Program-made: the position numbers and the translations under genes
Notes under the pieces: generated by a model
Database searches by the model: none
Seen by the model: only the letters and a program-made list of their open reading frames with translations
What the model was told of the DNA's origin: nothing
Shown here: piece by piece, positions 36,310-48,000 of the stretch
Layout: each line of letters begins with the position of its first letter
Position numbering within the stretch: position 1 is the first letter of the stretch
Assembly: GCA_021613535.1 (NCBI GenBank)
Contig: CP075496.1
Coordinates: 11,284,001 to 11,348,000, forward strand
Origin: Adineta vaga
Taxonomy: Eukaryota > Rotifera
Reading direction: 5' to 3'
DNA: 64,000 bases

Positions 36310-39185
36310 ATGACTGACACAACAAATGCACCAGGAACATTACCTCGTACGGGTAAACAATCTGATATATCACATCCACATTATTTTAGTTCTTTTCAAA
36401 ATTATTGTTCTGGTCCAAAATCGAAACCAACATCTTCGTCATCAACAAAAGATTTCTTACCCATACCCGAAAAATTCAAACAACGAAATGATGAAATCCT
36501 TTCGATTATCAATTCAGTTGTTATTGAAAGTCTCGCTAAGCTAACACAATATACGAGTGTTTTACCATTTGAATTCTTTGAACAAGATCGAATACCTGAT
36601 GGACAACGTTATTTAGTTGATCGTATTATGTTTAAAATGATGAATGAAACTCGAGTTATCAATTGGATGCCATCATTGAGAAAACTTTATCCGGTTCGAA
36701 CATCAGGCAATGGAAATTGTCTCCTTCATGCTGTATTGATTGCTATGGCTGGTGTTCATGATTTTAATTTAAATCTACGTGATCGTTTACTTCAATTTAT
36801 GCATGACAATAAAGAAATTCTGAAAGCTAGTTGGAAAACTGAACGATTGAAAACTGATAAGATGTACGGTATTCAATCCGAAGATCCTAAACTTGATAGT
36901 GTAAGTTTTCATTTAAAATGAAGATTATCATGTTGATTGTTTGTTTTTCATAGGAATGGGAAGAATTATGTGATCTTGTTCGTTATGAAAATTCCGATGA
37001 TGGACAAGCAACGTCGAATTTACAATTTCTTGAAGGTGTACATATATTTTCTCTATCAAATATGCTTGCTCGTCCGATTATTATTCTATCTGAAGATGTC
37101 GTACGAAATAAACACGGTGAAGCAATCTCATATAATGATCTATTTGGTATTTATTTACCAATTCTTACAAAAGCAGAAGATTGCGCATCTATACCAATTG
37201 TATTAGCTTATGATCAATCGCATTTTTGTCCGTTACAAACCAGTGATAAACAAACGGGTTCATCATCGGATAATTATTTACCACTTTATCAATCATTGGA
37301 TCATGTACAAGATCAAAATTTACTACCAATACGATTTCTAGGTAATGATAGTAGTACGGAACAGGTCAATAGATTATTACAAACCTATTTATGTACTAAA
37401 ATGCTGTCTCATTATCCTGAACCAACATCTACTCCTGTATCTGTTCGATGTGCTGAATTGGGTAGTAAACATTTCAACGAAAAAAGCAATTATTTTCTTG
37501 TTTATTATGCTTATCTTGAGGATTTTTTTGAAACACAAAAAAGAAAATTACAACAACAAGAGGAAGAACGACGACGACGTGAACGCGATTACTATTCTAA
37601 TGATTTATTACATGATATAAATCCACGATTGGGAATAAAAACAGATATTTCATCTTCATCACCACCACCAGCATATTCATCGGTAGTATCTAACCGTACA
37701 AATGACACTAAAACCAACTCTAGTCATGAACGACGATCATCCTATGATAAAGCTTTAGCTAATGGAACACTTTATGAATCATATAATGATGGTAACCGTT
37801 CTACAAATCAATATTCTACATCGCAAAACTACTCGCAACCAGCAACGTATCGTGGATTAACCGGTGATAACAATAAACCGTATACAACACATCGAAGTGA
37901 TTGGGATTCTAGCATTGATGAGTACACATCTGGTACCAAACCAATGAACATTTCTAATAGTAACCCTAGAGGAAGCGATTCCAGACTTAGACAAGGTAAG
38001 TCTCGATCGTATAATCCGCATTAAAAAATATGCAAGACTGTCATTTATCATGTGTGCGCGTGTGTTAAATCTAGCTCAACAAAAAAGAGAACAGCAATTA
38101 CTTAATCTTTAAATATCATCACCAATCATCTTTCTTTTTTTTTGTTTTGTTTTTCTATTTCAATGACTATTTTTAAACTTTTACATCGTATTTGACTAGA
38201 GAACATTTTCTGTTTTCTAGTTGCTCTGGCGTGTTTACGACCCAGAGGTGTTAATGATTGATGTAAGAGTGCGTGATAGTATGGATTATTGTTTTTTTCC
38301 TTGCTACACTTTCTTTCGCTATCGATTTAAATCAACAACATCTTATGTATATACCTGCTTATTATACGGCTTTCACTCAAATAACATGCTTTCTCACACA
38401 CGTACACATAGAGATAATACAAACTAATATGATTAGATATTTAGATAGATTATTAGAAGTAAAATAACAATTCACTTCACATTCTAGACACGAAAAGTCA
38501 AAGTTCCATATGTTGTATACTGTAAATATATAATCAGAAATTAAAAGTGAGACATTGATTGCATGTTTTGTAATTATACTTGTGATCATTTTTGTCTCTT
38601 CGACATTTATTTGACTTCTTAAGTCGCATTGAACAATGAATAGTCAATTTCAAAGCTCTCCTAGTTTTATCAGCACTATTTACTAAATGCTAATTAAATT
38701 GAAAATTTGTATTAAATTAATACATTTCATTTTCTTCTTTGATTCTAGAACAAACACGACAACCACCACCTTATTCTGTCTCAATTCCTATTCACTTTGA
38801 TAAATCCGATTCACCATCGAATTTGATTGATTTTGAACAAAAAACAGATCGAATTCGTCCATGCATCATGTGTAAACGTTATTTTAATGATTACTCATCA
38901 ACAAAAATATGCTCTGAGTGTGATCATAAAATGAAGCATCCGATTCGTCCTAGTGTTGGTGGTTACAATACGCCTGTTCGAATTCCATTGGCAAATATAC
39001 AAACAAGATCAACAAGAAATTCTGATTTTATTACACCACTTTCAACATCATTACCTCGTGTGAGAGATCAACAAAGAATTACCTGTCCAAAATGTCGACA
39101 GCTTAATGTATTATATAATACACAAAATGAAATGGAACCATATTGTTCTATATGTAAAAGTTATTTATATCTTTCACGTCAATGA
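36310..39185 (+). CDS. OTU deubiquitinase of the A20/Cezanne (OTUD7) type with zinc-ribbon tail
   Basis: Cysteine protease expected to cut ubiquitin chains. The OTU domain shows SGNGNCLLHAVLIAMAGVHD (catalytic Cys), the long insert typical of the A20/Cezanne/TRABID branch, LARPIIILSEDVVR, YLPIL and the catalytic-His block VLAYDQSHFCPL. A Glu/Arg-rich coiled coil (QQQEEERRRRERD) and a disordered Ser/Asn-rich region follow. An intron of 753 bases (37996-38748), far longer than others here, splices in phase (RLRQ-EQTRQPPPYS) to a last exon with CIMCKRYF...ICSECD and CPKCRQLN...YCSICK, two CxxC/CxxC ribbons. If the intron is retained the protein ends at 38024 after SRSYNPH, without the zinc tail. 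Substrate linkage cannot be told from sequence. Confidence 0.9.
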
Positions 39186-40051
39186 CAAGAATCGTGTTGT
39201 TCCAACAGAAAAAAAGGAACAGTCATATTTTGTATTTGTCTCGAATTTGTTTTAATGTGATAGTTCTACGTGTAGCTAATACATTTTTCTTTGTTTTATT
39301 TTTTATTCTATATATTATTTGTTTTTGCTTCTAAGGAATCGTTTCTTACTAAACGAGTATAACGACGAGCAAAAGAAAGAAAAGATCCTGTGGTTATTGT
39401 TTTCCTTATTTTTTTTACTGTACGTCTTTTGTTTGTAATGTTTCAATTGACTCATGATGCTATATTTGTTTCTCTTCCCCTTCGTTTTTCTGCTTTGTTT
39501 TTTAATTGATGAAGTAAAGAAAAAAAATTTTTGAATAAGCTTTCAAAAAAAGAATTCTGTTATATGTTTTATTTTATTCTTAGATAATTTTACAATACAC
39601 GGTGGTTATATAAATAATAATAATCATAGGACGAAGTTTTCTAGAAAACAAATACTATTAACATTTGATGGAACGTCTTATAAATGATAAAGTATCAAGT
39701 AAATATTTTTAGCTTGTGAGATTAGGTATTGGCGGAATGAGAAGAAAACGCCTAGAAACATGCTCAATGTTCTGAGAACATACTTTATATATATGATGAT
39801 GGAGTGATGTTGTTATCTCTTCCCTTTCTCTGCTTACGATGTTTATCTCTGTCATACGATGATCAAATATACTGAGATATTTGATATTAAAATATCTTTT
39901 TTTCATCTTTTTTTTCTAGATAAACTATTAGGTTCATTGAAAGATAGTGACAATGAAATGTAATTTGAAGCTATTGTTATAAGACGTCGTTTTATTTCTT
40001 TTCATAGTTGAAGATATCGAAAGTTTCATAAACATCTCACATCTTTTATGG
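39186..40051. other. Intergenic
   Basis: About 870 bases, T-rich, with the 3' flank of the OTU gene. No gene recognised. Confidence 0.5.
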
Positions 40052-40939
40052 ATGTTCACATCGTGCAATGAACGTAAGGGAAATACACGTTGTGAAGGAT
40101 GTAATCAGTTATATTGTATATCTTGTATGAGTGAACATCATGGTGAATTAATGATTCATTTTGAATTATTAATTGGTACTCAAAAAGAACTAAAAGAATC
40201 ATTTGTTAATGTTGAATCAAACTGGCAGACGAACCAAGAACATCCATGTTTAACTGCTGTCGATCAATGGGAAAAAGATATCATCGATCGTATTCAACAA
40301 ATCGCTGCTAAAGCTCGAACAACAATACATGAGATGATGACAAAAAACTTGTCGGATATGCGTCGTCGATTAGATCAACTTGCATTTGATATGGAACAAC
40401 GTCAACAGGAAGGAAATTATTTGGATAACGATATAGCAGGAGTACGAAATCAATTAAAGCAATTAGATCATGATATAAAACATGTGCATGAAAAAATTCG
40501 TATCAATTGTTCCGGAACTAATAAAATCGATTGGAATTCTTTATTGTATATTAGTTCAAAGAAAAAAACAATTGAAAAACTTTCAAGTTTACCTGAATTA
40601 CCAAAAGAAGTAGAAGAAGAAGAAGAAGACACTTCTACTCAAGAGAAAATTTGGAATAGTCTACGAAAATTTCTCAAAACAAAATATTCCAATAGTGAAT
40701 ATATAAGTCGACAATCTAGTTTTAGACAAACTACACCTTCTATCTTCGAACCCATTGCTCTTACTTCTTATGATTCATCAAATTATTCGACTATGCAACG
40801 AAATATTAAACCGAAATCTGAATCAACTGATTTGGATAGTTTCCAATCCAATCCCTTTTCAAACGAAGATCCATTTCAATATATTACGTTTACAACGATC
40901 GATCAGGAGCAATTGCTTCCTCAAGCATCAGATGTATAA
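40052..40939 (+). CDS. B-box/coiled-coil protein (TRIM-like), copy 1
   Basis: Single exon of 295 residues. The N-terminus has a B-box-like zinc motif: SCNERKG, TRCEGCNQLYCISCMSEHHGEL. It is followed by a long predicted coiled coil (WEKDIIDRIQQIAAKARTTI, MRRRLDQLAFDMEQRQQ, IAGVRNQLKQLDHDIKHV) and a conserved IDWNSLLYIS motif, then an acidic patch and a disordered Ser-rich tail. There is no RING at the N-terminus, so E3 activity is not implied. TRIM-like proteins of this build act as oligomeric scaffolds. Copy 2 is 192 bases downstream with the same order of parts. An upstream exon cannot be excluded because the Cys-rich motif lies very near the start. Confidence 0.75.
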   Translation: MFTSCNERKGNTRCEGCNQLYCISCMSEHHGELMIHFELLIGTQKELKESFVNVESNWQTNQEHPCLTAVDQWEKDIIDRIQQIAAKARTTIHEMMTKNLSDMRRRLDQLAFDMEQRQQEGNYLDNDIAGVRNQLKQLDHDIKHVHEKIRINCSGTNKIDWNSLLYISSKKKTIEKLSSLPELPKEVEEEEEDTSTQEKIWNSLRKFLKTKYSNSEYISRQSSFRQTTPSIFEPIALTSYDSSNYSTMQRNIKPKSESTDLDSFQSNPFSNEDPFQYITFTTIDQEQLLPQASDV

Positions 40940-41131
40940 GATAAATCAAATGATTTCATTAAAACATTTGACTGTAATACAATAATCAGGGAATATTAGT
41001 ACAAATATCAATCGAGTCTTTTTATTTTCATTTTTCTTGTGATTTCATAGTACATAGAATTTAATAGAACGATTTTTCTATGCAATAAATTTTGATTTAT
41101 TTTACTTTTGTTTTGTTTTGTTTTCTAGATC

Positions 41132-41746
41132 ATGTCATTCAATCGATCAAATAACTGTGCCTTATGTACAACCCTACCGAGTGTATCATTATGTGAAGGT
41201 TGTCAACGAAGATTTTGTCATTCGTGTTTTAATAAACATCGAGACGACCTATCCCTGGAATTAGATGATCTTACCAATCGTCGGAATGAACTTATGGAAG
41301 TGATTAATAGTCACTTAACTAATGATTCATCAAATATAAATCCATATTTTGATGAAATCAAACGATGGCAAACTGAAATGCATGCGAATATCGATCGAAT
41401 AGCAACAGAAGCACGGAATACTGTTGAAAAACTTAAATCAGATGTAAATAGTAATATTCAAAATGAGCTTGATCAAATTTCCAAAGAACTACAACAATAT
41501 CAAAAAACAAATGGCTATGTTGAAAATGATCTTAATCGTATCAAACAACAATTAATAAGATTAAATCAAACTGTTCAACAGTTTAATAATCAAATTTCTA
41601 TTGATACATCTAGTTCAAAAAATATCAATTGGAATACAATGTTATTTGTTGTAACAAATGGACGACCTCAAATGAATCCGATATCTACAAGCGTACTAGC
41701 AAGCCCAAATTTAAATAATACTTTTAATCGAAGTAACACATTTTAG
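41132..41746 (+). CDS. B-box/coiled-coil protein (TRIM-like), copy 2
   Basis: Single exon, 204 residues, tandem paralogue of the gene upstream. The zinc motif is CALCTTLPSVSLCEGCQRRF then CHSCFNKHRDDL. The coiled coil includes IDRIATEARNTVEKLKSDV, LDQISKELQQYQKTNGYV and IKQQLIRLNQTVQQF. The shared end motif is INWNTMLFVV, equivalent to IDWNSLLYIS in copy 1. It lacks the acidic patch and long tail. A T-rich acceptor signal (TTTTGTTTTCTAG) lies three bases before the ATG, so the mRNA may be trans-spliced or carry a 5'-UTR intron. Function inferred only as a scaffold. Confidence 0.75.
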   Translation: MSFNRSNNCALCTTLPSVSLCEGCQRRFCHSCFNKHRDDLSLELDDLTNRRNELMEVINSHLTNDSSNINPYFDEIKRWQTEMHANIDRIATEARNTVEKLKSDVNSNIQNELDQISKELQQYQKTNGYVENDLNRIKQQLIRLNQTVQQFNNQISIDTSSSKNINWNTMLFVVTNGRPQMNPISTSVLASPNLNNTFNRSNTF

Positions 41747-41800
41747 TTTAAAGTAAATAAACAACCTAAGAATATTCTTTGACTAGATTCCTGTCATACA

Positions 41801-42004
41801 ATGTCTCTATCTCGTCAACAATATTCTCCATATACATCTATGAATCAACCATCGAATAACTATCGACCAAATGTTCGAAGTACCTCATTAAGTATGGGTT
41901 CTGCACCACGTACATACGCTTGTATTGGTTGTAAAACAGTCAATACTATACAAGAGAATGGGAGGAATATATGTTCAGTTTGTCATTGTCCTGCTCCGTT
42001 CTAA
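41801..42004 (+). CDS. Small zinc-ribbon protein
   Basis: A 67-codon frame with ATG, a disordered Ser/Tyr/Asn-rich N-terminal half and one zinc ribbon, YACIGCKTVNTIQENG then ICSVCHCPAPF-stop. The ribbon resembles the second ribbon in the last exon of the OTU gene (TCPKCRQLN...YCSICK), sharing the spacing and the N after the first pair. It starts 54 bases after the stop of B-box copy 2, and an acceptor-like TTTGACTAG lies between them. It could be its own gene, the second cistron of a trans-spliced pair, or an alternative last exon. Confidence 0.55.
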   Translation: MSLSRQQYSPYTSMNQPSNNYRPNVRSTSLSMGSAPRTYACIGCKTVNTIQENGRNICSVCHCPAPF

Positions 42005-42167
42005 TTTATTCAGTGAAATCTATTGTATATTTTTTTTGTATTTTGAGAAGAATCCTCTACTTCATCTCATGTTATTTTTTACGCATAATCTTGAACTTTT
42101 ATGGAAGAATTTATATGAGTTTATTATAGAAAAAGAAAAGATAGAAACAAATAATGAACGCTTTAAA

Positions 42168-42785
42168 TTAAAGTGAAGCTGTTATAATACCGATTGTGAT
42201 TGCTAAAAGAAATGCTACTAGATGTATGAGAAGTTCTTTAGGAAATGTTGTGTAGATATCTGCATAACGTGGTGTATACACCATACACATCGTTTCACTT
42301 TGATTACTACCAACATATTCTTTTCGAACACTATCAATTGCAGACTGATCAACAGCCGATAATCTTTCATTAGCACTACGAGCATCATTTGGAACTGATA
42401 CCCATTCGTAATAGCGACCGTTGGGACCAGCAACTTTTGCTGGTAAAAGACGTGTTGCATTCAACAGACTGCGATTGCTTAAATAAATATAAACATTATA
42501 TAGTGTTAAAGCAAGATAAAGTAAACTCAAAATAATAGTGCCAATAACAAACACTGCTTTAATTAAAGCAAGAAATGCAAATACCATTGCTATAATCCAA
42601 ACAACCGCCACTATCGAACGAAACAATAGTAAACGACCACCACGCATAGTTGCTTTCTGATTAACAGATACAGCATTGTAATTTTTAACAGCAAAATTAT
42701 ATCTAGCCGGATATGCAGTTCGTACAAATACTTGTAAACCTTTGACTTCTACAGGTGGTTCAGCATATTTTGTTTGAGGCGGCAT
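42168..42785 (-). CDS. Uncharacterised multi-pass membrane protein
   Basis: Single-exon gene of 205 residues beginning MPPQTKYAEPP (ATG at 42785; the codon further upstream in frame is TTG). A polar N-terminal region (VFVRTAYPARYNFAVKNYNA) is followed by two adjacent hydrophobic spans (FRSIVAVVWIIAMVFAFLAL and VFVIGTIILSLLYLALTLYN). A hydrophilic loop (LLPAKVAGPNGRYYEW ... MVYTPRYADIY) follows, and a last span (LLIHLVAFLLAITIGIITA) at the very C-terminus. No signal peptide. I cannot name a family. Lack of introns is unusual here. Confidence 0.65.
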   Translation of the reverse strand: MPPQTKYAEPPVEVKGLQVFVRTAYPARYNFAVKNYNAVSVNQKATMRGGRLLLFRSIVAVVWIIAMVFAFLALIKAVFVIGTIILSLLYLALTLYNVYIYLSNRSLLNATRLLPAKVAGPNGRYYEWVSVPNDARSANERLSAVDQSAIDSVRKEYVGSNQSETMCMVYTPRYADIYTTFPKELLIHLVAFLLAITIGIITASL

Positions 42786-43423
42786 AAGGTCCAATTACTT
42801 TTATTCAAAATAATGCTTCAAGGTGAATACATTAGTAACACATATTCTTATCTTTACATTCTCTATTGAAACATTTTCTTTTTATCATTGGTGTCATTAT
42901 AGCAAACAAAAAATAAGAGAAAAACTAACTTTCTACACATTGCTTTTATATATCCTTTAGAAATTCGTGTTTCATATATTCTAAAGAAAGAATGTAATCA
43001 GTCAAGTTGATATATTTATCACAGTCACTTTAATATAGGCTTTCTACGATCTGATTACAACAAAAAAAGCTTATTGGTAAAGTGTCGACTATTTTGCGAG
43101 GATTGCTGTTATCTATTTATGAGTCATTCATCGAGTAAAAGTGTGAGTGAGTCTTAATTATCGTTTCCAATTACACTGTAAATAAATGGTTTATATTCTA
43201 CAAGATTATTATTTCGATTAAGATCTTTATTATCTTACATCTATGACTCATTGTAAAGATATCCATATCGATTCGTTGAACAAAGGAAATGTGAAAAGAT
43301 ACTCAATGATTGAATACTCAGTAACTATCTTTATTAGAAATAAGAAGCGTATTAGAAACTAGCTATTCGTTTAATAAAATTCGATTTGAAAAATCACAGA
43401 AAGCTTATTATTGTTCGTTTTTC
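42786..43423. other. Intergenic
   Basis: About 640 bases upstream of the membrane protein and downstream of the paraoxonase-like gene. AT-rich with no gene seen. Confidence 0.5.
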
Positions 43424-44862
43424 CTAAAATAAGTCTCGACACAATAGAATACCGTGATCACATAAACCACCGACAATAAGTTTTCGTTTGTATGTACCAC
43501 CGACAGTAGATGCTGATAAAATTTCACCATTGGTAAGTAAAATATTCTCAAATGATGAATCTATACAATGCGAAAAAAATCTGTCGTATTTAATTTATGT
43601 TAACGAAAGAGAAATCGTTACTTGATTTGGGATCACGGAAAATGACTATTTCGGAAGGTGAACGATTGCGACGATCTTTTTCGTGTGGAACAAATAAAAG
43701 AGGTTTTGGATGACCAGCAACAATCAATTGATCCTTATCATTAACTAAAAGATTATCTGGAAAGAATTGAACATATAAACTTTGTATATAAGTTAATGAA
43801 TTATCTTCTGAATTATGTTTGTATATACGAATCTAATAAAGTAATAATTATCAAAATATTGATTAGAATAGTCAAATAAAAAAAAGCGGAATTTACACTT
43901 CGTTCTGTAGTTGAAGCGACATAGATAGTTTGAAAATCTAATGAAGCTACAATACCATTTGCTGTACAAATAGAATCAAGAACCTAAATACATCAATGTT
44001 TTTGAAATAAGTGTTCAATAGAGAATTACCATTTTACAATGCCATTCATGCGTTTTTGAACAAAGTAACAAATTACCCCATGGTCGTTTCGCAAAAACTT
44101 CAATCTTATGCAATAATGGTGATATATCCGTACGATAATGATAAACATTTGTGACGTAGAATGTTTTTTCATCAATAGGTAAAATATCATCAGGTACTAA
44201 TTTTTTTAAAAGATTTCATTTGATTTAAAATCAATCTTAATATAATTTCCTTTGTTACCTGTAAAAAGAGGATCAACTACTGAATCAATCCATTTCAATT
44301 GATTTGCTTTAGAAGAATCGATTTCAAATATTTCCACAGTGCCAATCATTTGTTCATCGACTACTCGATGATTTGTCATAAATAACTAAATATAATTCCA
44401 CGTACATAGATTCTCTTATTCTAACAATCTTACTTGATTATTTTTTCTTTTCAATAAACCAACACCAAGAGGATGAAAATGCTCATATGGATAATTCATA
44501 AAATCCAATTTTGTAAATTTTTCTGATTCAAGATCAAATCGAAATACTTTTCCTTGTTTATGTTTATTGGCTAATGTTATATTGAATGTATGCCACCATG
44601 TACGATCATCACCAGGCATATATGCGACACGGTTCTCATAATCAATATCAAAATCTTCGAAAGCTTGACCTTCTACAGTTAAATATTATCGAAATTTCAT
44701 TGAACTCAATAGATAATTACCTCCATCGGATGGTACAATCAACTGACATTGATTCAATCCTTTCGTTTCAATATGTCGGAAAATTCCCATATCCATTAGA
44801 TATTTTCCAATAAACGTCAATAGTAACACAAGACAAGACCAAAGAATCACTGATTTGATCAT
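43424..44862 (-). CDS. PON-like: Serum paraoxonase/arylesterase-like protein
   Basis: Six-bladed beta-propeller hydrolase family (lactonase/arylesterase, calcium dependent). The ATG at 44862 begins a signal-anchor MIKSVILWSCLVLLLTFIGK. Family blocks follow: GQAFEDFDIDYENRVAYMPG, GKVFRFDLESEKFTKLDF, HFHPLGVGLL, FMTNHR (for the family VVNHP), FTVPDDILPIDEKTFYVTNV (for PND-V--GP-HFY-TN), ICTANGIVASLDFQTIYVAS (for ANGI-IS-D-KY-YVA), FPDNLLVNDKDQLIVAGHP (for VDNI-V---GDLWVG-HP), and the end SASTVGGTYKRKLIVGGLCD (for GSTV-S-Y-GKLLIGTV). The expected metal-site Asn and Asp residues appear at these blocks. Six to seven short introns. Likely in the secretory pathway, anchored by the uncleaved N-terminus. 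Confidence 0.88.
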
Positions 44863-45041
44863 GATTTATTCTGAAAATTGATAATATTGAGAAAACAAAA
44901 CAAATTATTTACAGATATTCTCACGAAATAAGTAAAATAAAATATTAAATATACAATTACATGAAGAAGAAGAAAAAACAAAAGAAATATTTTACGGAAT
45001 ATTATGTATATCACAAAGAGCACAGTTATTGCAGATGAGTA
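44863..45041. promoter_or_regulatory. Short spacer, NEK1 3' end to PON-like promoter
   Basis: The 179 bases between two minus-strand genes must hold the NEK1 3' flank and the PON-like promoter. No clear motif seen. Confidence 0.35.
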
Positions 45042-48000
45042 TTATTTATTCATTGTTCGTGTTGCTGATAAAAATAATAAAAGATCAGAATCAATTAAAT
45101 GATGCTTCTCTTTTGGTATAAAACTCTTGACAATTTCAATATCTGTTTCACTTCCCTAGAGACAAACAAGAAAAATTATCAATGAGATTAACTATTTTAT
45201 TTACTTGAAGAGCTTCGAGTATTAATTGAAATGTTTCATCGTCAAGTTCTTGTTGTAATTGATGAATTCTTTCTTGATCAACTTGAAGACAATGTTGAAG
45301 ATTATCTTCATCTTCAGGATTGCACCATACATCATCATCATCATTAGTATCATCGTCCTCAATCAATGGATTTTCTGCTGGCGCTATTAATATTTGTTGG
45401 TCATCAGGTTCTGCATTATCGTCACTTGATGGTGAAATATTGACATTATCACTTTCAAAATTTGTATCAGTTAAACTTATTTTTCGATTGGTTCGATCTA
45501 GTTGAGATGTACTTCGAGTTAGTTTACATGCTTGAATAATTATTTCTTCTGGAAGATCATCGATCATATGTAATTCAGGATTTGAAACAGTTCGAAGAAG
45601 CTAGAAGAGTTCTTTCATATTATTCCTTCTGCATTGATTATATAAGATCAAAGAAATATCTAACTTACAAGTTTATTTTTTTCATCAAAATGACCCGTTG
45701 TTAAACCTTCGAGAAGATCAAAATCATCCGATAATATTGTATTACTAGAGTGTAAAAAGAGAATCAAATGTTAAATAATTTGATTTAATTATAATCGTAC
45801 TCTTTCTCATCATCTTCTTTTGCTTGAACAACTAATGTAGAATCTAAATCTTCAACAAGAAGATCAGATATGATTGGTTTCTCAGGTATTTGACATGGTA
45901 TATTTGCAGATTCAACTATATTAGACATTGTGAGTGTTTCATTTTTACGATTTGGATCAATTCTTTTTGCTAAATTAATCAAACTAATATCTGAAATTCC
46001 ACTGTTTTCAGTTGGATTAACTACGTTGGTAATTGTTTGATCTTGAACAAGAGCACGTTCTAAAACACTAATCACTGTTCCTCGAGATGCACCAGAATTT
46101 GCCTGTCGATTAGAGCCATTTCCACTAATAATATTCATGGCTTGACCTTGTATCATCAGATTAGGTGCATTGGAATCTATAGCAAAATAAAATAATTATT
46201 TTTCTCGATAAAATGATAATTCTTTCAATGTACTTGATGGATTATTTCTTGGTGTATAACGATTAAGTACTATAGGTTTGATCTGTGGTTTTCCATTCCA
46301 GAATGAACGTGGTTCAGATGCGTCATTACTCTCTTCCCAGACTTCTGGAACATTTTTTCCATTTGTATTCGGCAAATTATCAGCTGGAGTTTTGTCTTGT
46401 TCAGGATTCGCAATCGCTGCAACTTGTTGAATTGGTTTCTATTCAAATGAAAGTTTTAGAACCTCTTGAGGACATATGATTCATATTTACGTCTTTATCT
46501 TTGTGTACATCGATCAATTGATAGCGTTGATATAAATCAGACTAAATAAGAAATATGATAATACAAGAACGGAAAATAAATTAGTTATTACTTTATTAAC
46601 CGAAGATTTTCGTTTCGTTTCTCGCTTATTAAGATAATTCTTTCGACGAATTTGATGTAAATTTCGATTGAATGCTCCAGCATAAGCTTTCTTGCCAGGC
46701 ACTTGCCGTTTGTGTCCTGAAACTGGACGATCAATATTGGCCCTAGAGATATGTTCAAAATGTACAATAGTGAAGGAAAAGACGATTGTTTATTTACTGT
46801 AGTATAGAATAAAAATGACCGTTATTGACTATAGGTTTTTGTCTGACTTGAATATTCTGATTCTGTTTCGACATTTGATTAACTAGTGAGAAATAAGAGA
46901 ATAACTATTTTTCAATTTGATTTACAAATAGTTACTTTTATTCCATTTATCCATTTTCTTTTCACTTTCAGCTATTTTCTGTTGAAGCTGATCCAATTGT
47001 TCAACATATGAAATATAATTATCTTTTTTCATTACACTAGGACTTGATGGTGTAGCGACCTTAAATATTTTCGAAAACAAACGGTAATAGACTTAATTAA
47101 GTATCAAACGTACTGATTCTCTTGCAGATGATTGCGTAGATACTGGATTCATTTTATGCTGTAAAGAATAGATATTGTAACGTGATGTAAATATTAAATT
47201 TCATTTGAATAATACTTACAGGTAAGAAAACTGGTTGAGCTGCACGTTGATTGTTTGTATCTGGCTGATCCTTAAAAGATGAGAATGATCTTGAAAGAAT
47301 CAACAAAAGATGAAATTTATTATACGGGAAGATTTTTGCTTATTTTTAATCGATGAAATTCTCGATCTCGTTGTATCGCTGCTCTTCTTTGTTTCTCAAT
47401 AGATTCTTGTTGCTTTTTCACTAGATTGTCCGCCTAAATGAATTATAATGTTTTTAAATATCTCTACACAAACAAATGAGACTTACATCTTCTTTAACTT
47501 GTTTTTCACGTGCTTCTTTTTGTTTTGCAATTGCATTACGACGTTTTTCAATTTCACTTTCTTTATCAACCGAAAAAGCTATTGGTCGACGTTTCACATC
47601 AACAGATTTCTTTTCTTTAGATATTCTATCGAAATAATTTTAATTAGATTTTAAAATAACTATCATTATACAATAATGCATACCGATTAACAGAACGAAC
47701 AGCAGACGTTGGACGTTTAGAAATGGATGGTGCTTTCGATGCTTTCACTGGTTCTTGAGAAGAAGTTCTCGGTACAGCTGAACTTGGACGCGATAAAGCT
47801 GCTTGAACTGGTGTTACACCATTCAGTTTTGGAGCTGTCATCGGACGTGGTGAAGAAGTAGAAGACGATGATGATGGATTTACCTTCATAAGCTCAACAG
47901 ATGATTTTCTATTATGTATTACTGTATGACTAAATTCTTCGCTATGAACCTATACAACAGAATAGTTGGATATATTGATATAAATAATCCTTTATAGTAG

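Noticed and set aside
42786-42794. Earlier start for the membrane protein
   Set aside because: The codon there is TTG, not ATG; the first ATG is at 42785.
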